64,000 nucleotides of DNA. Source: Pseudomonas migulae. Its GTDB lineage: Bacteria; Pseudomonadota; Gammaproteobacteria; Pseudomonadales; Pseudomonadaceae. Below, piece after piece: positions 16,168-25,300 of the stretch. The stretch spans positions 455,501 to 519,500 of the forward strand of contig NZ_JALJWR010000001.1 in assembly GCF_024169315.1 (NCBI RefSeq), read 5' to 3'. How positions within the stretch are numbered: the stretch's first letter is position 1; the number at the start of each line of letters is the position of its first letter. A program made the position numbers and the translations under genes. Below the pieces are notes generated by a model. That model did no database searches, was not told the origin of the DNA, and saw nothing but the letters and a program-made list of their open reading frames with translations.

Positions 16168-17160
16168 ATGCGTCTGGTTCAATTCGAATTGATTAACGGC
16201 GAGCGCCGCGTCGGCGTGGTCGAGGCCGGTCTGGTCCGTGAAGTACAGGATGCGCGCACGGTGCGTGACCTGGCACTGGCGGCGATCGAGGCGGGCGTCA
16301 ATCTTGAGCAGCAGGTGAACAGCCTGGGCCTGGGCATAAGCCACGACTATGCAGAACTGCTGGCCAAACTGCGCATCCTGCCACCGCTGGACCATCCGGA
16401 CCCTGCGCACATGCTCGTCAGCGGCACCGGCCTGACCCATTTGGGCAGCGCCTCTGCGCGGGACAAGATGCATCAGCAGGCCGGTGACGAAGCGGCGATG
16501 ACCGACACCATGCGCATTTTCAAGTGGGGCGTGGAGGGCGGGAAACCGGCAGCGGGGCAGGCCGGCGTACAGCCAGAGTGGTTCTATAAAGGTGACGGCA
16601 GCATCGTCGTGCGCCCGGGCCAACCGTTCCCGCTGCCGCCGTTTGCCGAAGACGCCGGAGAAGAGCCTGAACTCAGCGGCCTCTACGTCATCGGCCACGA
16701 CGGCAAGCCGTATCGCCTGGGTTTTGCGGTGGGCAACGAGTTCTCCGACCACGTCATGGAACGCAAGAACTACCTGTACCTGGCCCACTCGAAATTGCGC
16801 AGTTGCAGTTATGGCCCGGAACTTCGGGTCGGCGAACTGCCGCAGCATCTGGCAGGCACCAGCCGCATTTTGCGTAACGGCGAAGTGCTGTGGCAAAACG
16901 AGTTTCTCAGTGGCGAGGCCAACATGTGCCACAGCCTGGAAAACCTCGAATACCACCATTTCAAATACAGCCAGTTCCTGCGTCCGGGAGACGTGCACAT
17001 TCACTTCTTCGGCACCGCGACCCTGTCCTTTGCCGACGGCATCCGCACCCAACCGGGTGACGTGTTCGAGATCAGTCAGGCCGAGTTCGGCGCACCGTTG
17101 ATCAACGGTATTGCGCCGGTTGAAGCGGCGTTCGAGCCCGGCACCATCGGTACTCTTTAA
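16168..17160 (+). CDS. AraD1-type fumarylacetoacetate hydrolase family dehydratase
   Basis: Cytoplasmic enzyme of 330 aa in the FAH superfamily, AraD1 branch, which converts 2-keto-3-deoxy-pentonate to 2-oxoglutarate semialdehyde. A variable N-terminal domain (about residues 1-150) precedes the FAH core with YVIGHDGKPYRLGFAVGNEF, DHVMERKNYLYLAHSKLRS and LSGEANMCHSLENLEYHHFKY blocks; acidic residues in these blocks bind the divalent metal. GGAGAAG precedes the ATG. The gene is 10 bases upstream of the semialdehyde dehydrogenase, whose substrate is this enzyme's product. The family call is firm; the exact substrate stereochemistry is inferred from context. Confidence 0.85.
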   Translation: MRLVQFELINGERRVGVVEAGLVREVQDARTVRDLALAAIEAGVNLEQQVNSLGLGISHDYAELLAKLRILPPLDHPDPAHMLVSGTGLTHLGSASARDKMHQQAGDEAAMTDTMRIFKWGVEGGKPAAGQAGVQPEWFYKGDGSIVVRPGQPFPLPPFAEDAGEEPELSGLYVIGHDGKPYRLGFAVGNEFSDHVMERKNYLYLAHSKLRSCSYGPELRVGELPQHLAGTSRILRNGEVLWQNEFLSGEANMCHSLENLEYHHFKYSQFLRPGDVHIHFFGTATLSFADGIRTQPGDVFEISQAEFGAPLINGIAPVEAAFEPGTIGTL

Positions 17161-17170
17161 GGAGACATGC

Positions 17171-18751
17171 ATGACCCGGATTCTTGGTCACAACTACATC
17201 GGCGGCCAGCGCAGTGCGGCCGGCACCGTCAGACTCCAGAGCATCGACGCCAGCACCGGCGAAGCGTTGCCTCACGATTTCCTCCAGGCCACACCTGAAG
17301 AGGTGGATGCTGCGGCCAAGGCTGCCGCTGCCGCTTACCCGGCCTATCGCAGCCTGAGCGCCGAACGCCGTGCGCAATTTCTTGATGCCATTGCCGATGA
17401 ACTGGACGCGTTGGGCGATGAATTTGTCGCTGTGGTCTGCCGCGAAACCGCGTTGCCTGCGGCACGCATTCAAGGCGAACGCGGTCGCACCAGCGGCCAG
17501 ATGCGCCTGTTCGCCAAGGTCCTGCGTCGCGGTGATTTCTATGGTGCGCGGATCGATCGGGCATTGCCGGATCGCCAGCCGTTGCCCCGTCCCGACCTGC
17601 GTCAGTACCGCATCGGCCTCGGCCCGGTTGCCGTGTTTGGCGCGAGCAATTTCCCGTTGGCCTTTTCCACCGCCGGTGGCGACACCGCTTCAGCCCTGGC
17701 CGCCGGTTGCCCGGTGGTGTTCAAGGCCCACAGTGGACACATGGCGACGGCCGAGCAGGTTGCCGATGCGATCATCCGCGCCGCCGAAAAAACCGGCATG
17801 CCGGCCGGTGTGTTCAACATGATCTACGGCGGCGGGGTCGGTGAAGCGCTGGTCAAGCATCCGGCGATTCAGGCCGTCGGGTTTACCGGTTCGCTCAAGG
17901 GCGGCCGAGCCTTGTGCGACATGGCCGCAGCCCGTGCGCAGCCGATTCCGGTGTTCGCCGAGATGTCGAGCATCAACCCGGTGATCGTATTGCCGAAGGC
18001 GCTTGAAGCTCGAGCAGAAACCGTCGCCCGTGACCTGACGGCCTCGGTGGTACAAGGCTGTGGTCAGTTCTGCACCAACCCCGGCCTGGTGATTGGCATT
18101 CGTTCTCCGCAATTCAGCGCATTCGTGCAGCAGGTGGCGGGGCTGATCAACGATCAGCCGGCGCAAACCATGCTCAATGCCGGGACGTTGAGCAGCTATG
18201 GCAAAGGCCTGGAAAAACTCCTCGCGCATCCGGGCATCGAGCATTTGGCCGGCAGCCCGCAGGCAGGGAATCAAGCCCGGCCACAACTGTTCAAGGCCGA
18301 TGTCGGCTTGCTGATCAATGGCGACGAAGTGCTGCAAGAAGAAGTGTTTGGCCCGACCACGGTGTTTGTCGAAGTTGCGGATCAGGCGCAATTGAGTGCC
18401 GCGTTGAATGGGCTGCACGGGCAATTGACGGCGACCATCATTGGCGAATCTGCCGACTTCGAACAGTTCGGCGAGTTGACGGCGTTGCTGGAACAGAAGG
18501 TCGGGCGGATCCTGCTCAACGGCTATCCGACTGGCGTGGAAGTCTGCGACTCGATGGTCCATGGCGGCCCCTATCCGGCGACGTCCGATGCGCGAGGCAC
18601 GTCGGTGGGCACGCTGGCGATCGACCGGTTCCTGCGGCCGGTGTGCTTCCAGAATTACCCGGACAGCTTGCTGCCAGAGGCGTTGAAGAACGGCAACCCG
18701 CTGCGCATTCAGCGGTTGGTGGATGGCCAGCCTTCGCGTGAGGCCATCTAA
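17171..18751 (+). CDS. 2-oxoglutarate semialdehyde dehydrogenase (NADP+), KGSADH type
   Basis: Aldehyde dehydrogenase of 526 aa that oxidises 2,5-dioxopentanoate to 2-oxoglutarate, the last step of non-phosphorylative pentose or hexarate breakdown. The catalytic cysteine is C301 in GCGQFCTNPG and the general base E264 in FAEMSSINP. The Rossmann-domain segment GPVAVFGASNFPLAFS and the glycine motif GFTGSLKGG are present. The ATG at 17171 has GGAGA 6 bases upstream and is preferred over an in-frame ATG at 17111 inside the previous gene. Electrons pass to NAD(P); the product enters the TCA cycle. Confidence 0.92.
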   Translation: MTRILGHNYIGGQRSAAGTVRLQSIDASTGEALPHDFLQATPEEVDAAAKAAAAAYPAYRSLSAERRAQFLDAIADELDALGDEFVAVVCRETALPAARIQGERGRTSGQMRLFAKVLRRGDFYGARIDRALPDRQPLPRPDLRQYRIGLGPVAVFGASNFPLAFSTAGGDTASALAAGCPVVFKAHSGHMATAEQVADAIIRAAEKTGMPAGVFNMIYGGGVGEALVKHPAIQAVGFTGSLKGGRALCDMAAARAQPIPVFAEMSSINPVIVLPKALEARAETVARDLTASVVQGCGQFCTNPGLVIGIRSPQFSAFVQQVAGLINDQPAQTMLNAGTLSSYGKGLEKLLAHPGIEHLAGSPQAGNQARPQLFKADVGLLINGDEVLQEEVFGPTTVFVEVADQAQLSAALNGLHGQLTATIIGESADFEQFGELTALLEQKVGRILLNGYPTGVEVCDSMVHGGPYPATSDARGTSVGTLAIDRFLRPVCFQNYPDSLLPEALKNGNPLRIQRLVDGQPSREAI

Positions 18752-18767
18752 CGGTCAAATGCAATTA

Positions 18768-18861
18768 AATGTGGGAGCGGGCTTGCTCGCGAAAGCGGTG
18801 TGTCATTAACAGTGATGTTGGCTGACACACCGCTTTCGCGAGCAAGCCCGCTCCCACATTT
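18768..18861. repeat. BIME after the aldehyde dehydrogenase
   Basis: Nearly perfect inverted pair of AATGTGGGAGCGGGCTTGCT-type REPs, 17 bases after the stop codon. Confidence 0.87.
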
Positions 18862-18953
18862 GTTTCTGTGTTGGCTTCGGGTTTTGTGACCGGCACTGAG
18901 CTGCCCGCACATTAAGCTATCATTGCGTCTTTCCCCTTCAAAGATTGACTGCC

Positions 18954-19250
18954 ATGACTGCCTCAACCGACACCCTGCTCAGCACCCTCGAACATTGCGA
19001 CATGGTGGAAATCGACGGGCTGCATGCCTTTGAATTCTCCCTCGACGAAGACGACAACCTGCACATCGAATGCATGGACGGCCGTGCGGCCAAGCACTGG
19101 GAGTTCACCCCGGCGCAGATCCAGGCGGCGATCTTTGATCCGACCTTGCAGAGCTGGGTCATCACTGGCGACACCGGCGAACATCGGCTGGTGTGCATGA
19201 CCGCTTTTCGCGGTGATGATGACGAGGAAGAAGTGAATGAGGATGCGTGA
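18954..19250 (+). CDS. Small acidic cytoplasmic protein (DUF5629-like)
   Basis: Protein of 98 aa with an acidic C-terminal tail (RGDDDEEEVNEDA) and no signal or membrane segment. It resembles a small conserved Pseudomonas family (DUF5629, recognised from memory and not certain). The ATG at 18954 is preferred to the TTG at 18945. Its last 14 bases overlap the start of the lactonase gene, which suggests coupled translation. No function can be given. Confidence 0.7.
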   Translation: MTASTDTLLSTLEHCDMVEIDGLHAFEFSLDEDDNLHIECMDGRAAKHWEFTPAQIQAAIFDPTLQSWVITGDTGEHRLVCMTAFRGDDDEEEVNEDA

Positions 19251-20412
19251 TTTCTGGCCACTGCTGATGGCTGGAAGCATCGGTGCCATGGGCGTTCAGA
19301 CGGCAGTGGCCGAGCAATATCAGTTGCTGGTGGGGTCGTACACCGCCGGCCAGAGCCAGGGTATTTATCGCTTCGGTTTTGACAGCGCCAAGGGGCAGAT
19401 CGACGCCAAGCCCCTGCAAGTGGTCAAGAGTGAAAACCCGTCCTGGCTGACCCTGTCCAAGGATCAGCGCTATCTGTTCGCGGTCAACGAAAACGGCCCG
19501 GGACAGAAAGACCCGGTGGGGCGCGTCAGCAGTTATGCGATCGATCCGAAGACGCATGAACTGAGCCTGATCAATCAGGTGCAAAGCCTGGGCAACGAGC
19601 CGACGCATTCGAGCCTCAGCGGCGATGCCAGCCATCTGTTCGTCAGCAACTACTCGGTGGCTGAAGATCCGGGCGGCACGCTGGCGGTGTTGCCGGTGGG
19701 TGCCGATGGCAAGCTCAAAACCGTGGTGCAGATGAGCAGTCATCCGTCGAGCCGGGTCAATCCCGAGCGGCAGATGTCGGCGCATGTGCATTCGACGGTG
19801 TCCTCGCCGGATGGCAAGTTTGTATTCTCCAATGACCTGGGGGCGGACAAGGTCTTTGTTTATCGCTTCGATCCCAAGGCCAATCCGGATCTGCCATTGA
19901 CTGCCGCGACACCCGCTTCGGTCCAGTTGCCGCCCGGCAGCGGACCCCGGCATTTGCTGTTCAGCGCGGACGGCAAGCACGCCTGGCTGACCATGGAGAT
20001 GAGCGCGCAGGTCGCGGTGTTCGATTACCGGAACGGCACGCTTGAGCAAACACAAATGGTCGATCTGGCGGCCGGGCAACCGACGTCGGACAAGGCTGCC
20101 GCAGCGTTGCATGCCTCAAAGGATGGCAAGTTCCTCTACGTCAGTAACCGTGGCACGGCCAATCAGTTGCTGGTGTTTGCCATCGACCCGGCGACCGGCC
20201 ACCTCAAGGAACTGCAACGTCGTACGGTGGAAGGTGACCACCCGCGCGAGTTCAGCCTCGACCCGAGTGGCAAGTTCGTGCTGATTGCCAATCAGAAGAG
20301 CAACCAGATTGTCGTCGTCGAACGCGATACCCAGAGCGGTCTGCTGGGTAAAACCGTGCAGAAACTGCCGATGGATGCGCCGAGCGACCTCAAGTTTATC
20401 GTGCGTCAATAG
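19237..20412 (+). CDS. Exported lactonase family protein (YbhE-type seven-bladed propeller)
   Basis: Protein of 391 aa in the lactonase/6-phosphogluconolactonase-like propeller family. Residues 1-28 form a signal peptide with probable cleavage after VQTAVA, so it should act in the periplasm rather than as the cytosolic pentose phosphate enzyme. Typical blade segments are visible: LLVGSYTAGQSQGIY, NPSWLTLSKDQRYLFAVNE, HVHSTVSSPDGKFVFSNDLGADKV, GSGPRHLLFSADGKHAW, DHPREFSLDPSGKFVLIANQ. ATG 19243 is an alternative start. Overlap with the preceding gene indicates coupling. Possible role: hydrolysis of aldonolactones made by periplasmic dehydrogenases, feeding the aldonate locus upstream (inference). 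Confidence 0.85.
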   Translation: MRMRDFWPLLMAGSIGAMGVQTAVAEQYQLLVGSYTAGQSQGIYRFGFDSAKGQIDAKPLQVVKSENPSWLTLSKDQRYLFAVNENGPGQKDPVGRVSSYAIDPKTHELSLINQVQSLGNEPTHSSLSGDASHLFVSNYSVAEDPGGTLAVLPVGADGKLKTVVQMSSHPSSRVNPERQMSAHVHSTVSSPDGKFVFSNDLGADKVFVYRFDPKANPDLPLTAATPASVQLPPGSGPRHLLFSADGKHAWLTMEMSAQVAVFDYRNGTLEQTQMVDLAAGQPTSDKAAAALHASKDGKFLYVSNRGTANQLLVFAIDPATGHLKELQRRTVEGDHPREFSLDPSGKFVLIANQKSNQIVVVERDTQSGLLGKTVQKLPMDAPSDLKFIVRQ

Positions 20413-20415
20413 GCC

Positions 20416-20440
20416 GCAGGCCCCGGTTGATGGGGCCTGC
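20416..20440 (+). terminator. Hairpin terminator after the lactonase gene
   Basis: GCAGGCCCC / GGGGCCTGC stem with a 7-base loop, followed by a weak pyrimidine-rich tail. Confidence 0.7.
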
Positions 20441-20567
20441 CTCCTTCTATTAATGACGCTGATATCTGCTAATGCTACAAAAGATTTCAAGGCGCCAGCC
20501 TCGACGGTTAAGTTTGCTTCACGGCCCCACCGGGCAAGCAAGCCAACTGACTTCGAGGAATACCGCC

Positions 20568-20747
20568 ATGAACTTCAATCTCTTCTCTGTAATCGCCGCT
20601 TCCGCCATTTCGGCCACCGTTGCCCTGCCTGCCAGCGCCAACGTTGAAATCAGCGATAAAAAATCCCACACCCAGAGCTACACCCAGAAATACCTGCAAC
20701 AAAGCGCCAATTTCTACGCGGCGCTGGATCACAAAACCCAAGCCTGA
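20568..20747 (+). CDS. Small exported protein, unknown family
   Basis: A 59-aa product with a clear signal peptide (hydrophobic core about residues 5-20, probable cleavage after LPASA). The mature part is about 34 residues, polar, and rich in Ser, Gln and Lys (SHTQSYTQKYLQQSANFYAA). GAGGAA lies 6 bases before the ATG. Function unknown; it is the first of four small exported or membrane proteins in the next kilobase. Confidence 0.65.
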   Translation: MNFNLFSVIAASAISATVALPASANVEISDKKSHTQSYTQKYLQQSANFYAALDHKTQA

Positions 20748-20767
20748 AATCCCGACCCTGCACCCTT

Positions 20768-20842
20768 TATGCAGGAGCGAAGTCACTTGCGTGGATCAAG
20801 CTGAGAAGCTTCGAGAAGCCTGAGTGATGTCGCTCCTGCATA
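20768..20842. repeat. Inverted repeat of CAGGAGCGA type
   Basis: TATGCAGGAGCGA (20768-20780) and its perfect complement at 20830-20842 enclose 49 bases that contain a second small inverted repeat (AGCTGAGAAGCTT region). It resembles a diverged REP pair. Confidence 0.7.
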
Positions 20843-20958
20843 ACGCGTTTACGACAGCCCTCACATTGATATCAGTGGATTGCTTGATATCACATGGCCA
20901 TGAGTTTAAATTTGACGCTGACTTATTGACTCCTTCTCTAATAAAAAGGATCGACAGC

Positions 20959-21084
20959 ATGGCGATGCGTCTGGCCGTGGTACTTCTGTTCCTCTATTCG
21001 ACCCCCATTTTATCGGCAGCAACGCCAATTCCAGGCGAGCCCGATGCTGCGCGCGAGCGCATGATCAGTTTTATTGAAGGCTGA
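20959..21084 (+). CDS. Small exported peptide
   Basis: A 41-aa product: a signal peptide of about 21 residues (MRLAVVLLFLYSTPILSA) and a 20-residue tail. AAGGA lies 10 bases before the ATG at 20959; the ATG at 20965 is an alternative. The surrounding sequence is more AT-rich than the rest of the window. It could be a genuine small secreted peptide; no family is recognised. Confidence 0.45.
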   Translation: MAMRLAVVLLFLYSTPILSAATPIPGEPDAARERMISFIEG

Positions 21085-21199
21085 AATAGACTGGCTTAAT
21101 GATCAACGAAGCTGATGCTTACTATGGATAACGTTGAGTGGTTGTCACGGCTTTTTTGATCGATTCTGTGAGCATTGAAACATGCCCACGGAGAACATC

Positions 21200-21412
21200 A
21201 TGGCCAGCTCAATCCTCACTTCAGCCAAATACGGCGCCTACCTGGCCATCGGTCTTTACGTGGCGCTGGTATCGGTCGTCAGCATTACCGCGCAATCGCA
21301 GCATGAATTCGAAGCACCGATTCAGGTCGCTCATCCCGGCATCCAGTTCGAGCACCGTGCGCAAAACGCCGTGCTCGATCACGCCGATGTGGCAGGGGTG
21401 GCAGGGGCATGA
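21200..21412 (+). CDS. Small membrane-anchored or exported protein
   Basis: A 70-aa product with one hydrophobic segment at about residues 10-30 (YGAYLAIGLYVALVSVVSI) and a polar tail ending in alanine and glycine residues. GGAGAA directly precedes the ATG at 21200, so this start is preferred over the ATG at 21182. The stop overlaps the next start (ATGA), so the two small genes are translated together. Function unknown. Confidence 0.6.
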   Translation: MASSILTSAKYGAYLAIGLYVALVSVVSITAQSQHEFEAPIQVAHPGIQFEHRAQNAVLDHADVAGVAGA

Positions 21413-21666
21413 AAGGGGTCAGACTCTGGGTCATCGCTTTCCTGGCGTTCATGACCAATGGATCTTCCTTGCTGGGGATCGGACAAGCCTCGGCAGGTTC
21501 CATAGCGCGGTCGATCGAAGCCAATCACAACATGGCTCACAACATCCAGACCGCCAAGGCCCTGGGTTTGCTGGCGGGTAATCCGCCGATGAAACGCCCG
21601 GGTGATTTCTTCGGGCCGTTTCACGTGGATTGCTCGGTGTTGCAGATGTGTGAGGTGTTTGCCTGA
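21409..21666 (+). CDS. Small exported protein with two cysteines
   Basis: An 85-aa product with a signal peptide (hydrophobic residues about 6-25, possible cleavage after GQASA). The mature part has two cysteines near the C-terminus (HVDCSVLQMCEVFA), which could form a disulfide in the periplasm. It is coupled by ATGA to the preceding 70-aa gene. No known family is recognised. Confidence 0.6.
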   Translation: MKGVRLWVIAFLAFMTNGSSLLGIGQASAGSIARSIEANHNMAHNIQTAKALGLLAGNPPMKRPGDFFGPFHVDCSVLQMCEVFA

Positions 21667-21689
21667 ATCTTCGAAACGCCACCGTCCTT

Positions 21690-21762
21690 GTAGGAGCGAG
21701 GCTTGCCCGCGAAGGGGCCATCAAGGCCGCCAAAAGCTTCGCGGGCAAGCCTCGCTCCTACA
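21690..21762. repeat. BIME between convergent genes, GTAGGAGCGAGGCTTGCC type
   Basis: Two REPs in inverted orientation between the small exported protein and the GST gene; it ends 9 bases from the GST stop codon. Confidence 0.85.
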
Positions 21763-21770
21763 GGATCCGG

Positions 21771-22367
21771 TTATTTCTTCATGATTGATGTGAACAGGTC
21801 TGACTCCAGCAACCGCTGTAGCCAAGCCTGCAACCGCACATAAGGCGTCTGCCCGAACCACTCTCGATCCACATGCGCGAACTGCCGAATAAACGGCATC
21901 ACCGCTACATCCGCCAGACTCGGATGGTCCGCCAGCAAATAGTCGCGCCCCTCAAGCAACCCCTCCAGCCTGCGCAAGAACACCTCGCCCTCAGCGCGAT
22001 AAAATTCCATCGGCTGCTCGGGGTAACGCTCGGCGTACTTGTAGCGATTCAGGTGCACCTTGAACCCTTGATCGTTCTCTTCAATCAGCGCATCGATTTG
22101 CACTTGCCCGGCGGGATCATCCTTGAGCAACCAATCCTGCGGATCGTGCTGCGCCAGGGCCCAGTGCATGATCGACAGGCTTTCATCGATGACCTGGCCG
22201 TCGACATTCAGCACCGGCACCGTGCCTTTGCTCGACAGCGCCAGCATCTCGGCAGGCTTGGCCTTCAGGCTGACTTCGACGATGTCCACCGCCACCCCCG
22301 CGTAACGCAGGGCCATCCGCGCCCGCATGGCGTACGGGCAGCGGCGGAAGGAGTACAGCGTATTCAT
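21771..22367 (-). CDS. Glutathione S-transferase family protein
   Basis: Cytoplasmic protein of 198 aa. The N-terminal thioredoxin-like domain starts with LYSFRRCPYAMRARMAL, in which C10 of CPYA is the usual catalytic or glutathione-contact position of beta/omega-type bacterial GSTs. The cis-proline KGTVPVLN and DESLSIMHW glutathione-binding segments follow (about residues 47-70). The C-terminal helical domain includes the LADHPSLADVAVMPFIRQF capping motif. The start overlaps the sbcC stop by ATGA, so it is the third gene of the sbcD-sbcC-GST transcript. Substrate unknown. Confidence 0.9.
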   Translation of the reverse strand: MNTLYSFRRCPYAMRARMALRYAGVAVDIVEVSLKAKPAEMLALSSKGTVPVLNVDGQVIDESLSIMHWALAQHDPQDWLLKDDPAGQVQIDALIEENDQGFKVHLNRYKYAERYPEQPMEFYRAEGEVFLRRLEGLLEGRDYLLADHPSLADVAVMPFIRQFAHVDREWFGQTPYVRLQAWLQRLLESDLFTSIMKK

Positions 22368-25300
22368 TTCACCTCCAGGGTACTCAGGCCGTTGCCCTGG
22401 CGGTGGACCTGAATCTGCACCGGGATCCGTTCGTGCATTTCCTGAACATGGGAAATCACCGCGACCTTGCGGCCCTGGGCCTGCAAACCGTCAAGGGCGT
22501 CCATGGCCAGTTGCAGGGATTCCGGATCGAGGCTGCCGAAGCCTTCGTCGATGAACAGCGATTCGATCTTCAACGTGCTTGACGCCATCGACGCCAGACC
22601 CAATGCCAGCGCCAGGGAGACGAGGAAGGTTTCGCCGCCGGACAACGAATGCACCGAGCGCAGTTCGTCGCCCATTTCGGTGTCCATCACCAGCAAGCCG
22701 AGCATGCTGCCGCCACGCTTCAAGCGATAGCGCCGCACCAGCTGACGCAACTGCACGTTGGCGTGATGCACCAGCAGGTCGAGGTTGTAGGCCTGGGCGA
22801 TCTTGCGGAAGGTGTCGCCGCTCGCGGAGCCGATCAACGCATTCAGACGCGCCCAGCGCTGGTACTCGGCGTAGGCATCGGCGATCTGCTGGGCCAACGC
22901 CTGATTGGCGTTTTGCCGGCGCTGATCCTCGGCCTGTTCGGCGCGCAGTTCGGCGCAGCGGTGCTCGCTGGCGGCAAACTGGCCTTGCAGTTCGGTCAGG
23001 GCGGTAGCGAGTTGCTCGGCATCAAGATTGCCATTGTGCTGCGCCTGGTGAGTGGTCAGGCGCTTGTCCCGCTCCTGCAGCAACACCTTGGCTTGTTCGA
23101 TGGCTTTTTCATTGTGCTGCAACCGTTGGCGCAATTCGCTGACCTGCTGGTCGTCGACGCTGAGCAACTGTTCCAGACTGCCGTCATCCAGTTCCGGATG
23201 CAAGGCGCGCCAGTCGGCGATCCTGGTGTTCAGTTCGCGGTTTTCGGTTTCCAGGGCGATCAGGCGGTCCTGCTGCGCTTTCAGTTCTGCGGCCAGTTGC
23301 ACCAGCCGCGTGCGTACGGATTGCAGTTCCTGATTGGCAGCAGTTTCGGCATTGCGCGCCTGTTCGACAGCCTGATCCAGTTGCTGTTGCCACTGTTCGG
23401 CGCTGCTGTGTGAACCGAGCAGTTGCGTCAGTTGTTGCTGGCAAGCCTGTTGCTGCTCGGCGAGGGCGGTGAACTGTTGCTGAGCCGCTTCCAGTTGCTG
23501 GACACGGGTCAATTGACGATCCTGTTCCTTGTCCAGCGTCTGTTGGCGTTGTTGCTGTTCGCTGAGCTCATCCCGTTGCTGGTCGAGTTGCTCCAGGCGC
23601 TGGCCGATCTGGCGGTCGAGCTGCATGAAGGTCGCGGCCGGTTCGCTGCGCAAGGCGTCCAGTGTGTCGGCCGGGAGCAGGGTGCTGAACGCGGTCAGCT
23701 CTTCGTCCAGGCGCTGGCGATCGTTGCTCAACTCGCGTTGCTGGTTGGACAGATGCTGGGTTGCCTGCTGGCTCGCGGTTTCGGCGTTGCGCAGTTGCTG
23801 TTGCAGCCGCGCGGCGTCCTGTTGCAGGGTGAGCAGGGCGGTTTGCCGCTGTTCGTCCTGCGCGATGCTTTGGTTCAACTGGCTGTTTTGCTGGATCAAC
23901 CAGGCATCGCGCTTGGCAATGTCCTGAGAGAACAGCTGCGCCGATAACGGGTGCGCATCGAGGCTGGGCGCCAGGTTCTGCTGCTGAGCGACGAGCTGTT
24001 CCTGCTGTTGCAGCAATTCCTTCTGTTGCGCAATCACACCGCCGACTTCGGTACGCAGGTCGGTGAGTTTTTCCTTGAGCGAATCCACCGCTTTCTGCGC
24101 GTTGGCCTGTTCGCTTTCATCATGACGACCGAGGCTTTGCAACAGGGCCTCGGGCTGATGATAAGGATGGTCCGGGCTACCGCAAACCGGGCACGGCTGA
24201 TCATCCTGCAACTGCTCGCGCAGTTCTTCGACGCTGGCGCTGCGGGCCAGACGCTGACGTTCCAGCAGTTCGCGGGTCACCGTCAGGGTTTGTTCAGCGA
24301 CGGTCAGTTCGTTTTTGGTTTTAACCCCGTCCTGGGTCAGACGGTCACGTTCTTGTTGAGCGGTTGACTGGCGTTGCTGAAGGTCGGCGATGCGTTTGTC
24401 CAGCTCTTGCTGGCTGGACCACAGGCGCGTCAGCTCTTCAAAGGCGCGCAGTTGCTTGCGGTTGTCCTGCAACAGATTGCCCAGCAACTGGATCTGTTCC
24501 GCCACCGCTTCCGGCTCGGCGCCGGCCTCTTTGTAGAGCACTTCCAGGTTCTGTTTCTGCGCGGCCCATTCTTCGGCGGCACGGCTGGCGTTGTGCTCCA
24601 GGGACGCCAGTTCCGCCTGCCCCTTGTTCAGGCGATTGCCGATCAGCATCAACTGCTGAAGGCGGTCGCGGTAGGCGTTCCAGGCGTCGCTGAGCGGCGC
24701 CAGGTGGGTGCTTTGTTCAAGCTCGGCGGCGATCCGTTGCAAGCGCTCGGCCACCTGCTTCTGCTGCTCAAGCAAACCTTGAATCGTCAGTTGGCCTTCG
24801 GAGCAGGCCAGTTCCGCTTGCTGCTTGAGGTCGGCACTGAGGCCGGTGTCCTTGATCAGGCGGGCGAGGGTGCTCTGCGCCTCAAAGGCCTGACGCAGCA
24901 GCGGCGCGCTTGAAGTGTGTTGGTTTTGCGCCTCGACCAGTGCGGTTTGCGCCGCGCTCAGGCTGTGTTCGAGTTGCGCCTGACGCGCCTGCAGATCCTG
25001 TTCTTGCTGAGTGTGCTGCTGAATCTGTTCTGCCAGCGGCGTGAGCCGGGCGCTGAGTTCGGTCTGACGGGCGAACTGGTGCCGTTGGGGCGCCAGGTGT
25101 TCCAGGCGCGTCAGCTTCAAGCGTTCGCCGGCCAGACTTTGCCAATCCTGTTGGGCGCTGGTCAGTTGTTCGGTGGCGCTGAGCTGCTCGTCCTGCAACT
25201 GACGCAGGTCTTTCAGCCAGGTGTGTTGCAGCTCTAGTTGCTTGAGTTGCGCCTGTTGGGTTTTGAGTTGCTGCTGCGCCTCATTGAAGCGTTCATCCAG

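Noticed and set aside
21771..22367. GST as part of the DNA repair system SbcCD
   Set aside because: ATGA overlap shows co-transcription, but nothing in the protein points to a role in DNA repair; treated as chance operon membership.
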